DNA of 64,000 bases, from positions 50,830-114,829 of the IMG/VR virus record IMGVR_UViG_3300025276_000024; one strand, 5' to 3'. The stretch comes from a virus. The position numbers and the translations under genes were made by a program. Positions 57,294 to 64,000 of the stretch are shown piece after piece. The notes beneath the pieces were generated by a model. It had not been told where the DNA came from and made no database searches. It saw only the letters and a list, made by a program, of their open reading frames with translations. Numbering within the stretch: the stretch's first letter is position 1; every line of letters begins with the position of its first letter.

Positions 57294-57312
57294 TTTATTT
57301 AGTAATTTATAG

Positions 57313-57320
57313 TATATTTG
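57313..57320 (+). promoter_or_regulatory. Candidate -7 box for the isolated plus-strand gene
   Basis: TATATTTG matches TAnnTTTG exactly and lies 16 bases before the ATG of the only plus-strand gene inside the minus block. No clear TTG at the -33 position. Confidence 0.45.
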
Positions 57321-57335
57321 TTAAAACTTTTTATT

Positions 57336-57785
57336 ATGTCTGATACCCGCAAAAGAAACGTAACCACGTATGATTATGAAAAGAATCTTACTGATTTAAC
57401 AGTAAATCCATCATTTATTAATGGATTAGAAACTGTTACATCACTGTATATTCTTAATAGCAGTGAAGAAGACCAGTTAAAGGTTCCTGATGCTATGCAA
57501 AAATTTATTAAAATTGCTAATCATAATCCTGAATCAGGTGAATTACCTAAAGTTGAATTAGATAATTATGAGCAATCATTGTATATTTTGTTTTCTTTGA
57601 CTAATTATTTCAAATATGAAGCAGAAAAACAAGGTATTGCTACAACCAAAGAAGTAGAAATTAATACTGATGATCTAGAAACCATGCAAAAGGCACTTAG
57701 TGAAGCATCTGATAATGGTAATCTTATGGAAACCATGCAGGAACTTGCTAAAACATTTGGTGATTCTATTAAGCCGTCATCTTAA
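57336..57785 (+). CDS. 149-residue acidic protein, lone plus-strand gene
   Basis: I start it at the ATG at 57336 (a TTG further upstream at 57318 overlaps the promoter box). Starts MSDTRKRNVTTYDYEKNL; helical, acidic C-terminal half (TDDLETMQKALSEASDNG). No family recognised. It converges with the following minus-strand gene, overlapping 9 bases, and diverges from ung. Its orientation suggests separate regulation, possibly a regulator or late protein. Confidence 0.75.
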   Translation: MSDTRKRNVTTYDYEKNLTDLTVNPSFINGLETVTSLYILNSSEEDQLKVPDAMQKFIKIANHNPESGELPKVELDNYEQSLYILFSLTNYFKYEAEKQGIATTKEVEINTDDLETMQKALSEASDNGNLMETMQELAKTFGDSIKPSS

Positions 57786-58160
57786 CTGCATACCATTAAA
57801 GTCACCTATTTCCACGCAAGATTGTATTGCTAAATTCAATTCATCCTTATCACAGTCTGCAAAAGATTTACAATACTCTTGTTTATCTTTTACAAAACAT
57901 AATCCTGAAGATCTTTTCACTTGTATTTTGGCTTCTTCAAAGGTGTAACCAATTTCTTGTGCTATTTCTCTAATCATTGCATGTAAGCGTGCTAGCTGTG
58001 GATTACTACCCTTTGCACCACTTACACCAATGAATATTTCTAATTTAGAGTTGTCTTCTAATTGCTCAAAAAACTTTCTATACTTAGTTCCCATTGCTTT
58101 AATGGGGAAATGTAGCTGACCATCTTTTACAGATGCTTTTATATATAAGTTATCTTTCAT
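57777..58160 (-). CDS. NinB-like protein (tentative)
   Basis: 127 residues. KLEIFIGVSGAKGSNPQLAR followed by LHAMIREIAQEIGYTFEEAK has the helix layout of NinB/YbcN-type phage recombination proteins, which bind single-stranded DNA. The match is by pattern only. Four Cys are spread through the C-terminal half. Its ATG overlaps the upstream small gene (ATGA). Confidence 0.5.
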   Translation of the reverse strand: MKDNLYIKASVKDGQLHFPIKAMGTKYRKFFEQLEDNSKLEIFIGVSGAKGSNPQLARLHAMIREIAQEIGYTFEEAKIQVKRSSGLCFVKDKQEYCKSFADCDKDELNLAIQSCVEIGDFNGMQLR

Positions 58161-58300
58161 AAGCTTATTATATTATAGATGCTAAGAACAAGTGCAAATA
58201 CTAAACCTGCAATTATTGTCCAAAAACATCCTCTGTAAGTTTTTTCCATTTTTTCAGGAGATCTACCTTGATTACTCCTGTATTGTCTATGTTTTTTCAT
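58157..58300 (-). CDS. 47-residue single-span membrane protein
   Basis: Starts MKKHRQYRSNQG, basic and hydrophilic, then CFWTIIAGLVFALVLSIYN, one clear membrane span. The stop overlaps the next gene's ATG (ATGA), which supports translation. Function unknown. Confidence 0.6.
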   Translation of the reverse strand: MKKHRQYRSNQGRSPEKMEKTYRGCFWTIIAGLVFALVLSIYNIISL

Positions 58301-58442
58301 CTGTTTTCCTTTTTATTGGTGTAAATAATAAGTAATTAGGATCATGTGGATCTAATTCAACACCATAAACGCTGACCCAATGGCCTTCATCTAATATGTA
58401 TTTTGTTCCCCCTATGATTTTGGTTTCTGGATTATTCTTCAT
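58287..58442 (-). CDS. 51-residue protein, unknown
   Basis: MKNNPETKIIGGTKYILDEG then HWVSVYGVELDPHDPNYLLF: a compact beta-type small protein with a basic tail. It overlaps the neighbours upstream (11 bases) and downstream (14 bases), and the overlaps are in the style of this operon. No family recognised. Confidence 0.55.
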   Translation of the reverse strand: MKNNPETKIIGGTKYILDEGHWVSVYGVELDPHDPNYLLFTPIKRKTDEKT

Positions 58443-58683
58443 GATCTTCTAGTATTTTATCTTCTATGTTATCTTCTATTAAATTTTGTACATCTACTGA
58501 TATAATATTACCTAGTCTATCAGTAGCACTATACCATACATGGTATATATCTACACTTGGTCCTGTTCCTGGAGTACCTGGATCACCATTAGGTTCTGTC
58601 CAAACTTCTGGTTCTCCTGGATCATAAGCATATTCTACTAGAACTGTTTCTCCTGAATCTGTTGTATATTCTGTTTCTCTCAT
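58432..58683 (-). CDS. 83-residue acidic protein, unknown
   Basis: Pro/Gly/Glu-rich middle (DPGEPEVWTEPNGDPGTPGT) and an acidic tail (IEDNIEDKILEDHEE). No family recognised. It overlaps the zinc-ribbon gene upstream by 4 bases. Confidence 0.6.
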   Translation of the reverse strand: MRETEYTTDSGETVLVEYAYDPGEPEVWTEPNGDPGTPGTGPSVDIYHVWYSATDRLGNIISVDVQNLIEDNIEDKILEDHEE

Positions 58684-58934
58684 AAGAATCTTAATGCACC
58701 TCCATCAACGTAAACAAACTCTTGAGCACATTCAGTACACTTAGCATTTGATTCATTACGTAATAATGTAGGCATGTTACAGTTAGGACAAGGAGTATCT
58801 CCTTCTTCTATATATTCTTCTATTGCTTGTCTAGCATAGCTGTGAATCATAGAGTCATGAACACCTTTGTAAAAAGTGTTGTCTGCCTCCATTTCATTTT
58901 GTTGCTCAATAAAGAGCTCTTTCATTCTTCCCAT
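58680..58934 (-). CDS. 84-residue zinc-ribbon protein
   Basis: The second half holds CPNCNMPTLLRNESNAKCTEC: two CxxC knuckles at usual ribbon spacing, with a charged helical N-terminus (MKELFIEQQNEMEADNTFYK). Likely binds zinc and a nucleic acid or protein. Starts four bases after the SF2 helicase gene stop. Confidence 0.75.
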   Translation of the reverse strand: MGRMKELFIEQQNEMEADNTFYKGVHDSMIHSYARQAIEEYIEEGDTPCPNCNMPTLLRNESNAKCTECAQEFVYVDGGALRFL

Positions 58935-58938
58935 AATG

Positions 58939-60063
58939 TTATTTTTTTAGTGGATTATAGTAATTAATTTTAGTGTTATCAAACCCCTTAACTGCATCAG
59001 CTACCCATTTCTCATCTTGTGTACCTTTGTACATAAGTATGTGACAAGTTGCTGTCTCAGTTGGATTTAATCTTAGTAATCTTCCTATTCTTTGTGCTGT
59101 TTTTCTTTCATTACCATATGCATGCATAATGATACCTGCTTTTAGGTTAGGTATTGTAACACCTTCTGATAATTGCAACACACAGGATAACTTATCAATC
59201 CGTCCATCAGAGAATAACTCTAGGTTTTCCTCTGACTTTGGATTATTAGAATGATAACTTTGCTTGCATATTCTGTCTGCTTGTTTCTGGGTATTAGCAA
59301 ATACAATACATTTAGTACTGACATTGTTAAGTATACCTTTGACATAGCTCTCTTTACTTGCATAATCCATCAAAGCTCTCATACGCATAATTCTTCCAAA
59401 CTGTATTTGTTTGTCTGTATTAGCTTGTGCTAGTCTGTTGGTTACATAGTCATAATCCTTTTTTTCTGATGTATACCAGAATCCTCCTGCTTTGTTTTTC
59501 TTCTTTAAAGAAGGTAACTTAGACAGTTCTAATTCATGTATAACAATCTTATAATCATTTAGTATATTTGAATCAGTTGCATCATCCGTAGTAAATGTAA
59601 ATTTAATAGGACAATACTTGTGAACCATCATACCTTTTTCAGTATTGTTATTTTTTGGTGGTGTACCTGTTAATCCTAAGATCTTACCAACAAATGGACC
59701 CAAGAATAGCTCATGTGAATATTTAAGAGAGTGACACTCATCTAAATATACTATATCATAATCATTAGGATCTTTCTTTTTAAGAGATAAGTATGTAGTA
59801 AAAGTAATATGCTTAAGAAGGGAACTTAATCCCATTTTATCTAGTTCATCAATCCAAGATTGAGTAACTGAATGTTTTGGTACAACTACCAAGACTTCTA
59901 TAAGTTGGTTAAAGTTTTTTTGCAGGTGTTGTATTGCTATTCTTGTTTTACCTACACCCATAGATATACCTAAACCACATCTTTTATGTTTTGCTGCTAT
60001 TGTTAATGCATCTAACTGAACTATATCTCTAGTGGAAATATTTTCAGTAGTATTGTTTGCCAT
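58939..60063 (-). CDS. SF2 DNA helicase (SNF2/DEAD-like)
   Basis: 374 residues. Walker A GVGKT (36-40), DECH box YLDECHSL (about 107), motif III LGLTGTPP, and motif VI QRIGRLLRL with the arginine fingers. It is shorter than standard SNF2 proteins and lacks accessory domains. Such helicases are a common part of crAss-like replication blocks. A 38-residue membrane peptide frame overlaps its start by 43 bases. Confidence 0.88.
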   Translation of the reverse strand: MANNTTENISTRDIVQLDALTIAAKHKRCGLGISMGVGKTRIAIQHLQKNFNQLIEVLVVVPKHSVTQSWIDELDKMGLSSLLKHITFTTYLSLKKKDPNDYDIVYLDECHSLKYSHELFLGPFVGKILGLTGTPPKNNNTEKGMMVHKYCPIKFTFTTDDATDSNILNDYKIVIHELELSKLPSLKKKNKAGGFWYTSEKKDYDYVTNRLAQANTDKQIQFGRIMRMRALMDYASKESYVKGILNNVSTKCIVFANTQKQADRICKQSYHSNNPKSEENLELFSDGRIDKLSCVLQLSEGVTIPNLKAGIIMHAYGNERKTAQRIGRLLRLNPTETATCHILMYKGTQDEKWVADAVKGFDNTKINYYNPLKK

Positions 60064-60137
60064 AATATAATTGTTATTGATAAGATTAATGTCCAGGCTA
60101 ATATTTTAACTAACCTATCCTTGTTATGTTGCTTCAT
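60021..60137 (-). CDS. 38-residue single-span membrane peptide
   Basis: ATG start, product MKQHNKDRLVKILAWTLILS then ITIILWQTILLKIFPLEI: a basic N-terminus and one long hydrophobic stretch. It overlaps the helicase start and lies 14 bases from the tRNA gene. Short and AT-rich, so the call is uncertain. Confidence 0.4.
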   Translation of the reverse strand: MKQHNKDRLVKILAWTLILSITIILWQTILLKIFPLEI

Positions 60138-60151
60138 AATAAATTTATTAG

Positions 60152-60225
60152 TGATTCTGCTAGGATTTGAACCTAGAACCTACAGCTTAGAAGGCTGTTG
60201 CTCTATCCAGTTGAGCTACAGAACC
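60152..60225 (-). tRNA. tRNA-Arg (anticodon UCU)
   Basis: On the minus strand GGTTCTG pairs with CAGAATC (acceptor, one G-U), AGCTC...GAGC forms the D-arm, ACAGC/GCTGT flanks the anticodon loop CTTCTAA, and the T-arm reads CTAGG-TTCAAAT-CCTAG. Anticodon bases are at 60189-60191. The 3' CCA is not encoded. It reads AGA, a favoured Arg codon in this AT-rich phage. It lies 6 bases after an HNH gene. Confidence 0.93.
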
Positions 60226-60231
60226 ATATAA

Positions 60232-60501
60232 CTATGATCTTGAGCCTGAAAATCCTAATTCATAAGATTCTTCTGGGTGTTCTTCTATCCACATGTGACA
60301 GTTTCTACAAACAGGTAGCCATGTAGTAGTATCTAAATGATACACTCCACGACCATGTTTGTGATGAATATCAGTAGCTTGCACAGAACATCTATGGATC
60401 TTTGCATGACATACTGGTTTGTCTGTCAAATACTGCCTACGCAATTTGCTATAGGCTGTATTTAACTTAGACATTTTACTTGAGACTTTTTTAATTGCCA
60501 T
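60232..60501 (-). CDS. HNH endonuclease-like protein
   Basis: 89 residues from the ATG at 60501 (earlier codons would extend into the upstream gene and add a hydrophobic leader). VCHAKIHRCSVQATDIHHKH then LPVCRNCHMWIEEHP shows the Cys pairs and the DIHHKHG and NCHxxIExHP motifs of small HNH nucleases. It may cut DNA as a homing or packaging-linked enzyme. Being beside the tRNA suggests a mobile origin. Confidence 0.8.
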   Translation of the reverse strand: MAIKKVSSKMSKLNTAYSKLRRQYLTDKPVCHAKIHRCSVQATDIHHKHGRGVYHLDTTTWLPVCRNCHMWIEEHPEESYELGFSGSRS

Positions 60502-61018
60502 TTGGTTTAATAGTAAAAAAGTTATTAGGCAAGAGACCAACTGACATAAACTTAAGTATTAGATCTTCATAATCAATACCCAAATCTTTAAATGTCATTG
60601 TATTCTTGTAATCATCTAAAGTTTCCTCAGCAGGTATATTTGCAAGAAATAATGCAAGAGGGCTGTGAGGAAAAGTTTTCTTAAGATACGTATTTATTTG
60701 CTTATTGCAAAGTGTTTGTTTCCAAGCATTGATTTCTCTTTGCCCACGTTTCCATACTTTAGTTATACGTCTTCTTTTATCCCAATGTAGTTTAGTAACT
60801 TCTTCAGGTTTATAAACCTTGAGGCCATGCAACACACGTTTAAACAAAAAATGTTGATATGGATTAAGTTTATTGTACTCAAAAGAGTTAATAAGAGATG
60901 GAGGATGAAGCTGGTATTCAGCTAATAATCCTAAGTACTGATAACGTTCAATGCGTTTACTTAGTATTAATTCATTCTCATTTGTTTTTAATTTTGAAAT
61001 TTGTTCATTAGATAGCAT
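60491..61018 (-). CDS. 175-residue basic protein, unknown
   Basis: No family recognised. Rich in Lys/Arg/Trp in the middle (KLHWDKRRRITKVWKRGQRE), suggesting nucleic-acid binding. It overlaps the HNH gene by 11 bases. Confidence 0.7.
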   Translation of the reverse strand: MLSNEQISKLKTNENELILSKRIERYQYLGLLAEYQLHPPSLINSFEYNKLNPYQHFLFKRVLHGLKVYKPEEVTKLHWDKRRRITKVWKRGQREINAWKQTLCNKQINTYLKKTFPHSPLALFLANIPAEETLDDYKNTMTFKDLGIDYEDLILKFMSVGLLPNNFFTIKPNGN

Positions 61019-61065
61019 ACTTGTTTGATTTTTTAGTTATAAATTTAGTAAGAGATATGTTATAT

Positions 61066-61091
61066 AGGCTGAGGTTTTTACACCCCAGCCT
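61066..61091. other. Hairpin between two minus-strand genes
   Basis: AGGCTGAGG and CCCCAGCCT form a 9-bp stem with one G-U pair on the minus strand and an 8-base loop. No T-run follows, so it is more likely an RNA processing or stability element than a terminator. Confidence 0.5.
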
Positions 61092-61104
61092 CATAACTGT
61101 TTAA

Positions 61105-61686
61105 TTAAAGATCAAAAGTCTCCTCTTCAAGGATTTCTTCTTCTTCTTGTTCAACTGTATCTTCTACATCTTCTATGACATCTTCAACTACTTCATCAGT
61201 AGTCTCCGTTTTTAAATCAAAAGCTTCAGCTGTTGTACCTTTCTTGAATTTAACTGACTCAAGTTCAGTACTATTTGCTGCACGGATTGCATCACCATTA
61301 TTGTGAGCTACTAAAGTATCTAATGCATCTACATCATAAGTATACTCAGTTTTCCTATAAATAGGTTGTCCGTCTAGACAGCATATAATTCCAGTATCAC
61401 CTGCATATTTCAGGTCTCTATCTGGATTTGTATTATTAAAAGGCTCTAATGACTCTATTGCTATGATTTTACCAGGTAAAGTTTTACCTAAATTTTTAGC
61501 ATAAGCTGTTAGTTGCTCTGTTTGGCCCATAATTAAAGTTGTAAGGTTTCTTGGCTTTAACCAGCCACCTTTGCCAATTGATACGTCTTTGTATCCTAAT
61601 CTAATGTATCCAAATTCTGGATTGTTCTTGCTTAAGCGCACAACATTTCCCATGTCATCCGCTAGGACTTCTACTTTTTTTTGCAT
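61105..61686 (-). CDS. Acid-tailed protein, possible DNA-binding accessory
   Basis: 193 residues. The N-terminal ~130 residues are globular and mixed; the end is a long run of Glu/Asp/Val (EVVEDVIEDVEDTVEQEEEE) closing ETFDL. Acidic/hydrophobic tails of this kind mark phage ssDNA-binding proteins such as gp2.5-type, but I see no clear OB fold. It is close to the DNA metabolism genes. Function open. Confidence 0.6.
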   Translation of the reverse strand: MQKKVEVLADDMGNVVRLSKNNPEFGYIRLGYKDVSIGKGGWLKPRNLTTLIMGQTEQLTAYAKNLGKTLPGKIIAIESLEPFNNTNPDRDLKYAGDTGIICCLDGQPIYRKTEYTYDVDALDTLVAHNNGDAIRAANSTELESVKFKKGTTAEAFDLKTETTDEVVEDVIEDVEDTVEQEEEEILEEETFDL

Positions 61687-61731
61687 TTTTAATAAAGTTT
61701 AAATGATTAATAAAATAATTGTGTGTGATGA

Positions 61732-62007
61732 TTAACTATCATCTGAGTGAAAATACGGGTCTTCCAGTTTTTCATAAGCTTCAATTTCATCAAGGGCTGG
61801 TTCATACTCATCAATTTCTTCTTCTGATGATGATGATTCTTCTGCTTTCCCTGTGTTTCTTGCAAACTTATTATACCATGGATCTACCACTTCCTTTGTA
61901 TAAGCTGAGCTAAGGCCATTCAAGTCATTGTACTCTTCATCTGAAAGTGAAAGGTACTGTTCAAGTGAACACTCTATGATCCTGCCATTTGGTAGTTGTA
62001 TTATCAT
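61732..62007 (-). CDS. 91-residue acidic protein, first gene of a host-type promoter unit
   Basis: MIIQLPNGRIIECSLEQYLS then a Ser/Glu/Asp-rich second half (EESSSSEEEIDEYEPALDEI). Small acidic proteins with this style of start occur in crAss-like phages (memory only). It directly follows the best promoter in the window (62027-62058), so it is expected early and strong. Function unknown. Confidence 0.7.
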   Translation of the reverse strand: MIIQLPNGRIIECSLEQYLSLSDEEYNDLNGLSSAYTKEVVDPWYNKFARNTGKAEESSSSEEEIDEYEPALDEIEAYEKLEDPYFHSDDS

Positions 62008-62026
62008 TATCTTATTAAATGTTTAT

Positions 62027-62058
62027 CAAAGATAATAATATAACTTAACCTGTGTCAA
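62027..62058 (-). promoter_or_regulatory. Bacteroidota-type promoter
   Basis: Minus strand: TTG (62058-62056), 21 bases, TATCTTTG (62034-62027). This is the classic -33 TTG and -7 TAnnTTTG spacing of Bacteroidota housekeeping sigma. The start of transcription would fall around 62020, leaving a 10-15-base leader before the ATG at 62007. Confidence 0.7.
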
Positions 62059-62117
62059 GATAACAGAGTGAATTTAGGTCTTACTCAAAAATAAAAAGCA
62101 TAAATATAGCTAACGCA

Positions 62118-62369
62118 TCATAATATGGTCAACTTATTACCTATTCTTTTTATGTATTTATATGATTTTAGTTCTTTTATCCATCTTTTAACAGATGATT
62201 GACTTGAGCCAGTGTCATCAGCTAATGTACTTATAGATGGCCAACAAAGTCTATTTTTATTTGCATAGCAACATAATACTGCATACAACCCCTTAGCTTG
62301 TACTGATAGTTCAGGATCTGTGCATACTTTGTGCTTTACTATACCAAATCTACTTGATTTCCTGTACAT
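62118..62369 (-). CDS. Helix-turn-helix protein (HTH_36-type)
   Basis: 83 residues. LSVQAKGLYAVLCCYANKNR followed by SISTLADDTGSSQSSVKRWI is the pattern of the winged helix at the start of plasmid/phage replication proteins. With no other domain it probably acts as a regulator of the unit or a replication accessory. It overlaps the next upstream gene by 20 bases. Confidence 0.8.
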   Translation of the reverse strand: MYRKSSRFGIVKHKVCTDPELSVQAKGLYAVLCCYANKNRLCWPSISTLADDTGSSQSSVKRWIKELKSYKYIKRIGNKLTIL

Positions 62370-62562
62370 GATTCTTTAATAACATAAGCATGGCCATTGA
62401 TTCATTAACCTCATTGGATAATTCATCACTGTTCATCTTATATTTATCATTCATATACCTGCCAAAGGATATACTCTTACCATCAGCACTTTTAAGAGCA
62501 TTGTCCATTAATCTCCAAGAATTCTGTTCTGCTTGTAGCAGTTCCATTGATATTTTAGCCAT
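62350..62562 (-). CDS. 70-residue helical protein, unknown
   Basis: MAKISMELLQAEQNSWRLMD and an acidic Ser/Glu/Asn second half; probably alpha-helical. Overlaps both neighbours. No family recognised. Confidence 0.6.
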   Translation of the reverse strand: MAKISMELLQAEQNSWRLMDNALKSADGKSISFGRYMNDKYKMNSDELSNEVNESMAMLMLLKNHVQEIK

Positions 62563-63088
62563 TGTTTTCTAATTTTAGTTCAGTTTGATACTCTTCTTTA
62601 AGAAAGGGTATAAATCTTCTATTTATATATGTTGCATGTAAAGGACTTACATTAGTTTCATAATGTTTCAGTGTTTTGTTTTCATCATGATACATTAAGT
62701 TAACCTTTATTTGTGCATGAAATGGATTATATGGATCATTTGTACTCCATGATGTGTCATCTATAACACGTGCATATACATAATATTCATTGTGTTTATC
62801 TCCTTTACCCAAAAGACCCATGTCTTCCAGAACATCTAGTTCAAATTCACTACCCTCATGATATGATGGTGGTATCATTTTTACATAATCTCCAATTTTA
62901 GTAGGAACAAAGGTTTTATCAGTTAACATAAGATGAGCTACAGACTCTAAAGCAGACTCAGAAAGCTCTCTATATATTATATCTTTTATTGCAGATAGAT
63001 TCTTGTCCTGTCTTACAGAACGACTATCAAATATGTTTTCTAAGATACCCTCAAGTATCTCTCCTTGTACGTTATATTGTTTTGCCAT
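62555..63088 (-). CDS. 177-residue protein, unknown
   Basis: I start it at the ATG at 63088 (MAKQYNVQGEILEGILENIF); an earlier ATG at 63145 would add a hydrophobic 19-residue leader, possible but less likely. The rest mixes helices and strands with no recognised domain (SPLHATYINRRFIPFLKEEY near the end). Position early in the block suggests an early function. Confidence 0.65.
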   Translation of the reverse strand: MAKQYNVQGEILEGILENIFDSRSVRQDKNLSAIKDIIYRELSESALESVAHLMLTDKTFVPTKIGDYVKMIPPSYHEGSEFELDVLEDMGLLGKGDKHNEYYVYARVIDDTSWSTNDPYNPFHAQIKVNLMYHDENKTLKHYETNVSPLHATYINRRFIPFLKEEYQTELKLENNG

Positions 63089-63238
63089 TGATTTTATATT
63101 ATAACCATAGACTATACTGCAAACAAGTATGAAATGTAACAGCATAGTCTACGATTGGATTAAGGACACAGCCTAACTACACTAGTATTATTATAGTATA
63201 TAATTACTGGTGTTGTTAGTGGTCCATATGTGAGCCTT

Positions 63239-63550
63239 TTAAAGTCTTCTTTGGAAAATTAATACTATAAACGGTAGCTTAACTTCCCAATGGTGAGCTA
63301 CTTTCTCTACGTCAAGACCAATACCAGGTCTAGAGTTTATCTTAATACGAGGTATTAGGAAAACCCTGCTCATATTAACTGACCAGAAGATAGCATTAAC
63401 AAATGATAGCACGGTCATAATAAGAAATCCTGTTGTTAATATTGGTTCTACCGGTTGATATACTAATAGATTAACGACTACAATAGTCATAAGTACAGGT
63501 ACAACAACTACAAATAGTAGTTTGATTAGATATTTGAATAGGTATTTCAT
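63239..63550 (-). CDS. 103-residue membrane protein
   Basis: Two hydrophobic segments (LLFVVVVPVLMTIVVVNLLV, FLIMTVLSFVNAIFW) with a short linker and a basic C-terminal part. Probably an inner-membrane protein of the early region; no family recognised. Its ATG overlaps the stop of the upstream lipoprotein gene (ATGA). Confidence 0.7.
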   Translation of the reverse strand: MKYLFKYLIKLLFVVVVPVLMTIVVVNLLVYQPVEPILTTGFLIMTVLSFVNAIFWSVNMSRVFLIPRIKINSRPGIGLDVEKVAHHWEVKLPFIVLIFQRRL

Positions 63551-63717
63551 GATAGTTTATGGTTTAAGTGATTAATGATTAATACATCTTGACATGTATA
63601 TGAATATTTTCTATACTTTCTCATCTTCTTACATCCACGTCTAGAGGATCCACAAGATTGAAGCATTGGTCCTCCAACGAAGAGGAATAACATAAGGTAA
63701 AGGAATTTCTTTTTCAT
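63547..63717 (-). CDS. 56-residue putative lipoprotein
   Basis: MKKKFLYLMLFLFVGGPMLQ then SCGSSRRGCKKMRK: a signal peptide with lipobox LQSC, so Cys22 is the likely lipidated residue, followed by a short basic tail with Cys29. The stop overlaps the next gene's ATG, which supports expression. It opens the minus-strand block. Confidence 0.65.
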   Translation of the reverse strand: MKKKFLYLMLFLFVGGPMLQSCGSSRRGCKKMRKYRKYSYTCQDVLIINHLNHKLS

Positions 63718-64000
63718 AACGATTTAGTTTTACTGATTAATTTTCTTTCTTTGATTCTATATAACACTGCTTTAATTAGTGATAGACACTAGAGTGATCA
63801 ATCCCTAGTGTCATTGTAGTCATAAGATATACCGCCAAGTGTTACTACTTAAACCAAACCTTGGCACGGTGTAATAAATGAGTTTAGATTACTGTAAGTT
63901 CTCTCTTACGCCAACAGCTTATTGGATAGACTCAACCATATTTAGAGTGGTATTTAATCCGTTGCCACTATTAATTAAAGGGTGTGCTGTTACACACACC
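63718..64000. other. Non-coding, hairpin-rich leader region
   Basis: No open frame of note on either strand (longest about 15 codons). Short hairpins are dense: GACACTAG/CTAGTGTC (63785-63812, perfect 8 bp), CCAAG/CTTGG (63835-63864), GTAAG/CTTAC near 63896, CCAA/TTGG near 63912 and GGTGTG/CACACC at the window end. Being upstream of the first minus-strand gene, it could be a structured leader RNA, an early promoter region or an origin; no TAnnTTTG box is visible. Confidence 0.55.

Overview
The window is a stretch of an AT-rich (roughly one third G+C by eye) double-stranded DNA phage genome that most resembles the crAss-like phages (order Crassvirales). The main evidence is a 4,639-residue protein carrying DFDID, the signature of the crAss-like virion RNA polymerase, next to other giant virion-type proteins, and a replication block of family B DNA polymerase, DnaB-like helicase, DnaG-like primase, Sak4-like ATPase, uracil-DNA glycosylase and SF2 helicase on the other strand. 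The host is probably a flavobacterium or other Bacteroidota: Shine-Dalgarno sequences are not evident, two or three promoters fit the Bacteroidota TTG/TAnnTTTG pattern, and signal peptides and lipoproteins look typical. Assignment to crAss-like phages is from motifs and layout only; terminase, portal and capsid genes lie outside the window.

Layout. (1) 2-27738, plus strand: five large open frames, the first cut by the window edge. They look like proteins carried in the virion and ejected with the DNA, ending in the RNA-polymerase giant (with a zincin HEAFH motif) and a 1,948-residue protein with a PD-(D/E)XK nuclease core. (2) 27834-30210, plus: an envelope cassette of outer-membrane beta-barrel, lipoprotein, membrane/coiled-coil protein and secreted thioredoxin-fold protein without CxxC, closed by a strong terminator at 30254-30281. 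(3) 30313-32929, minus: nrdB-nrdA. (4) 33157-38991, plus: small proteins, a holin candidate, two fibre proteins that share end domains, a decoration-like protein and a 27-residue CDGSH iron-sulfur peptide. (5) 38995-63717, minus: the replication and nucleotide block, including GroEL, a MoxR AAA ATPase with a VWA/metallopeptidase partner, a RusA-like resolvase, a DnaA-domain-IV-like protein and tRNA-Arg(UCU). A single plus-strand gene (57336-57785) interrupts it. (6) 63718-64000: a non-coding stretch rich in short hairpins, upstream of the first minus-strand gene.

How it may work together (inference): the virion polymerase enters with the DNA and starts early transcription; the minus-strand block supplies replication, recombination, dNTPs and repair; the plus-strand blocks supply virion, receptor-binding and envelope/lysis functions. 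Least explained are the MoxR-VWA block with two apparently paralogous unknown neighbours, the envelope cassette, and several metal-binding mini-proteins (30185, 36065, 39384).
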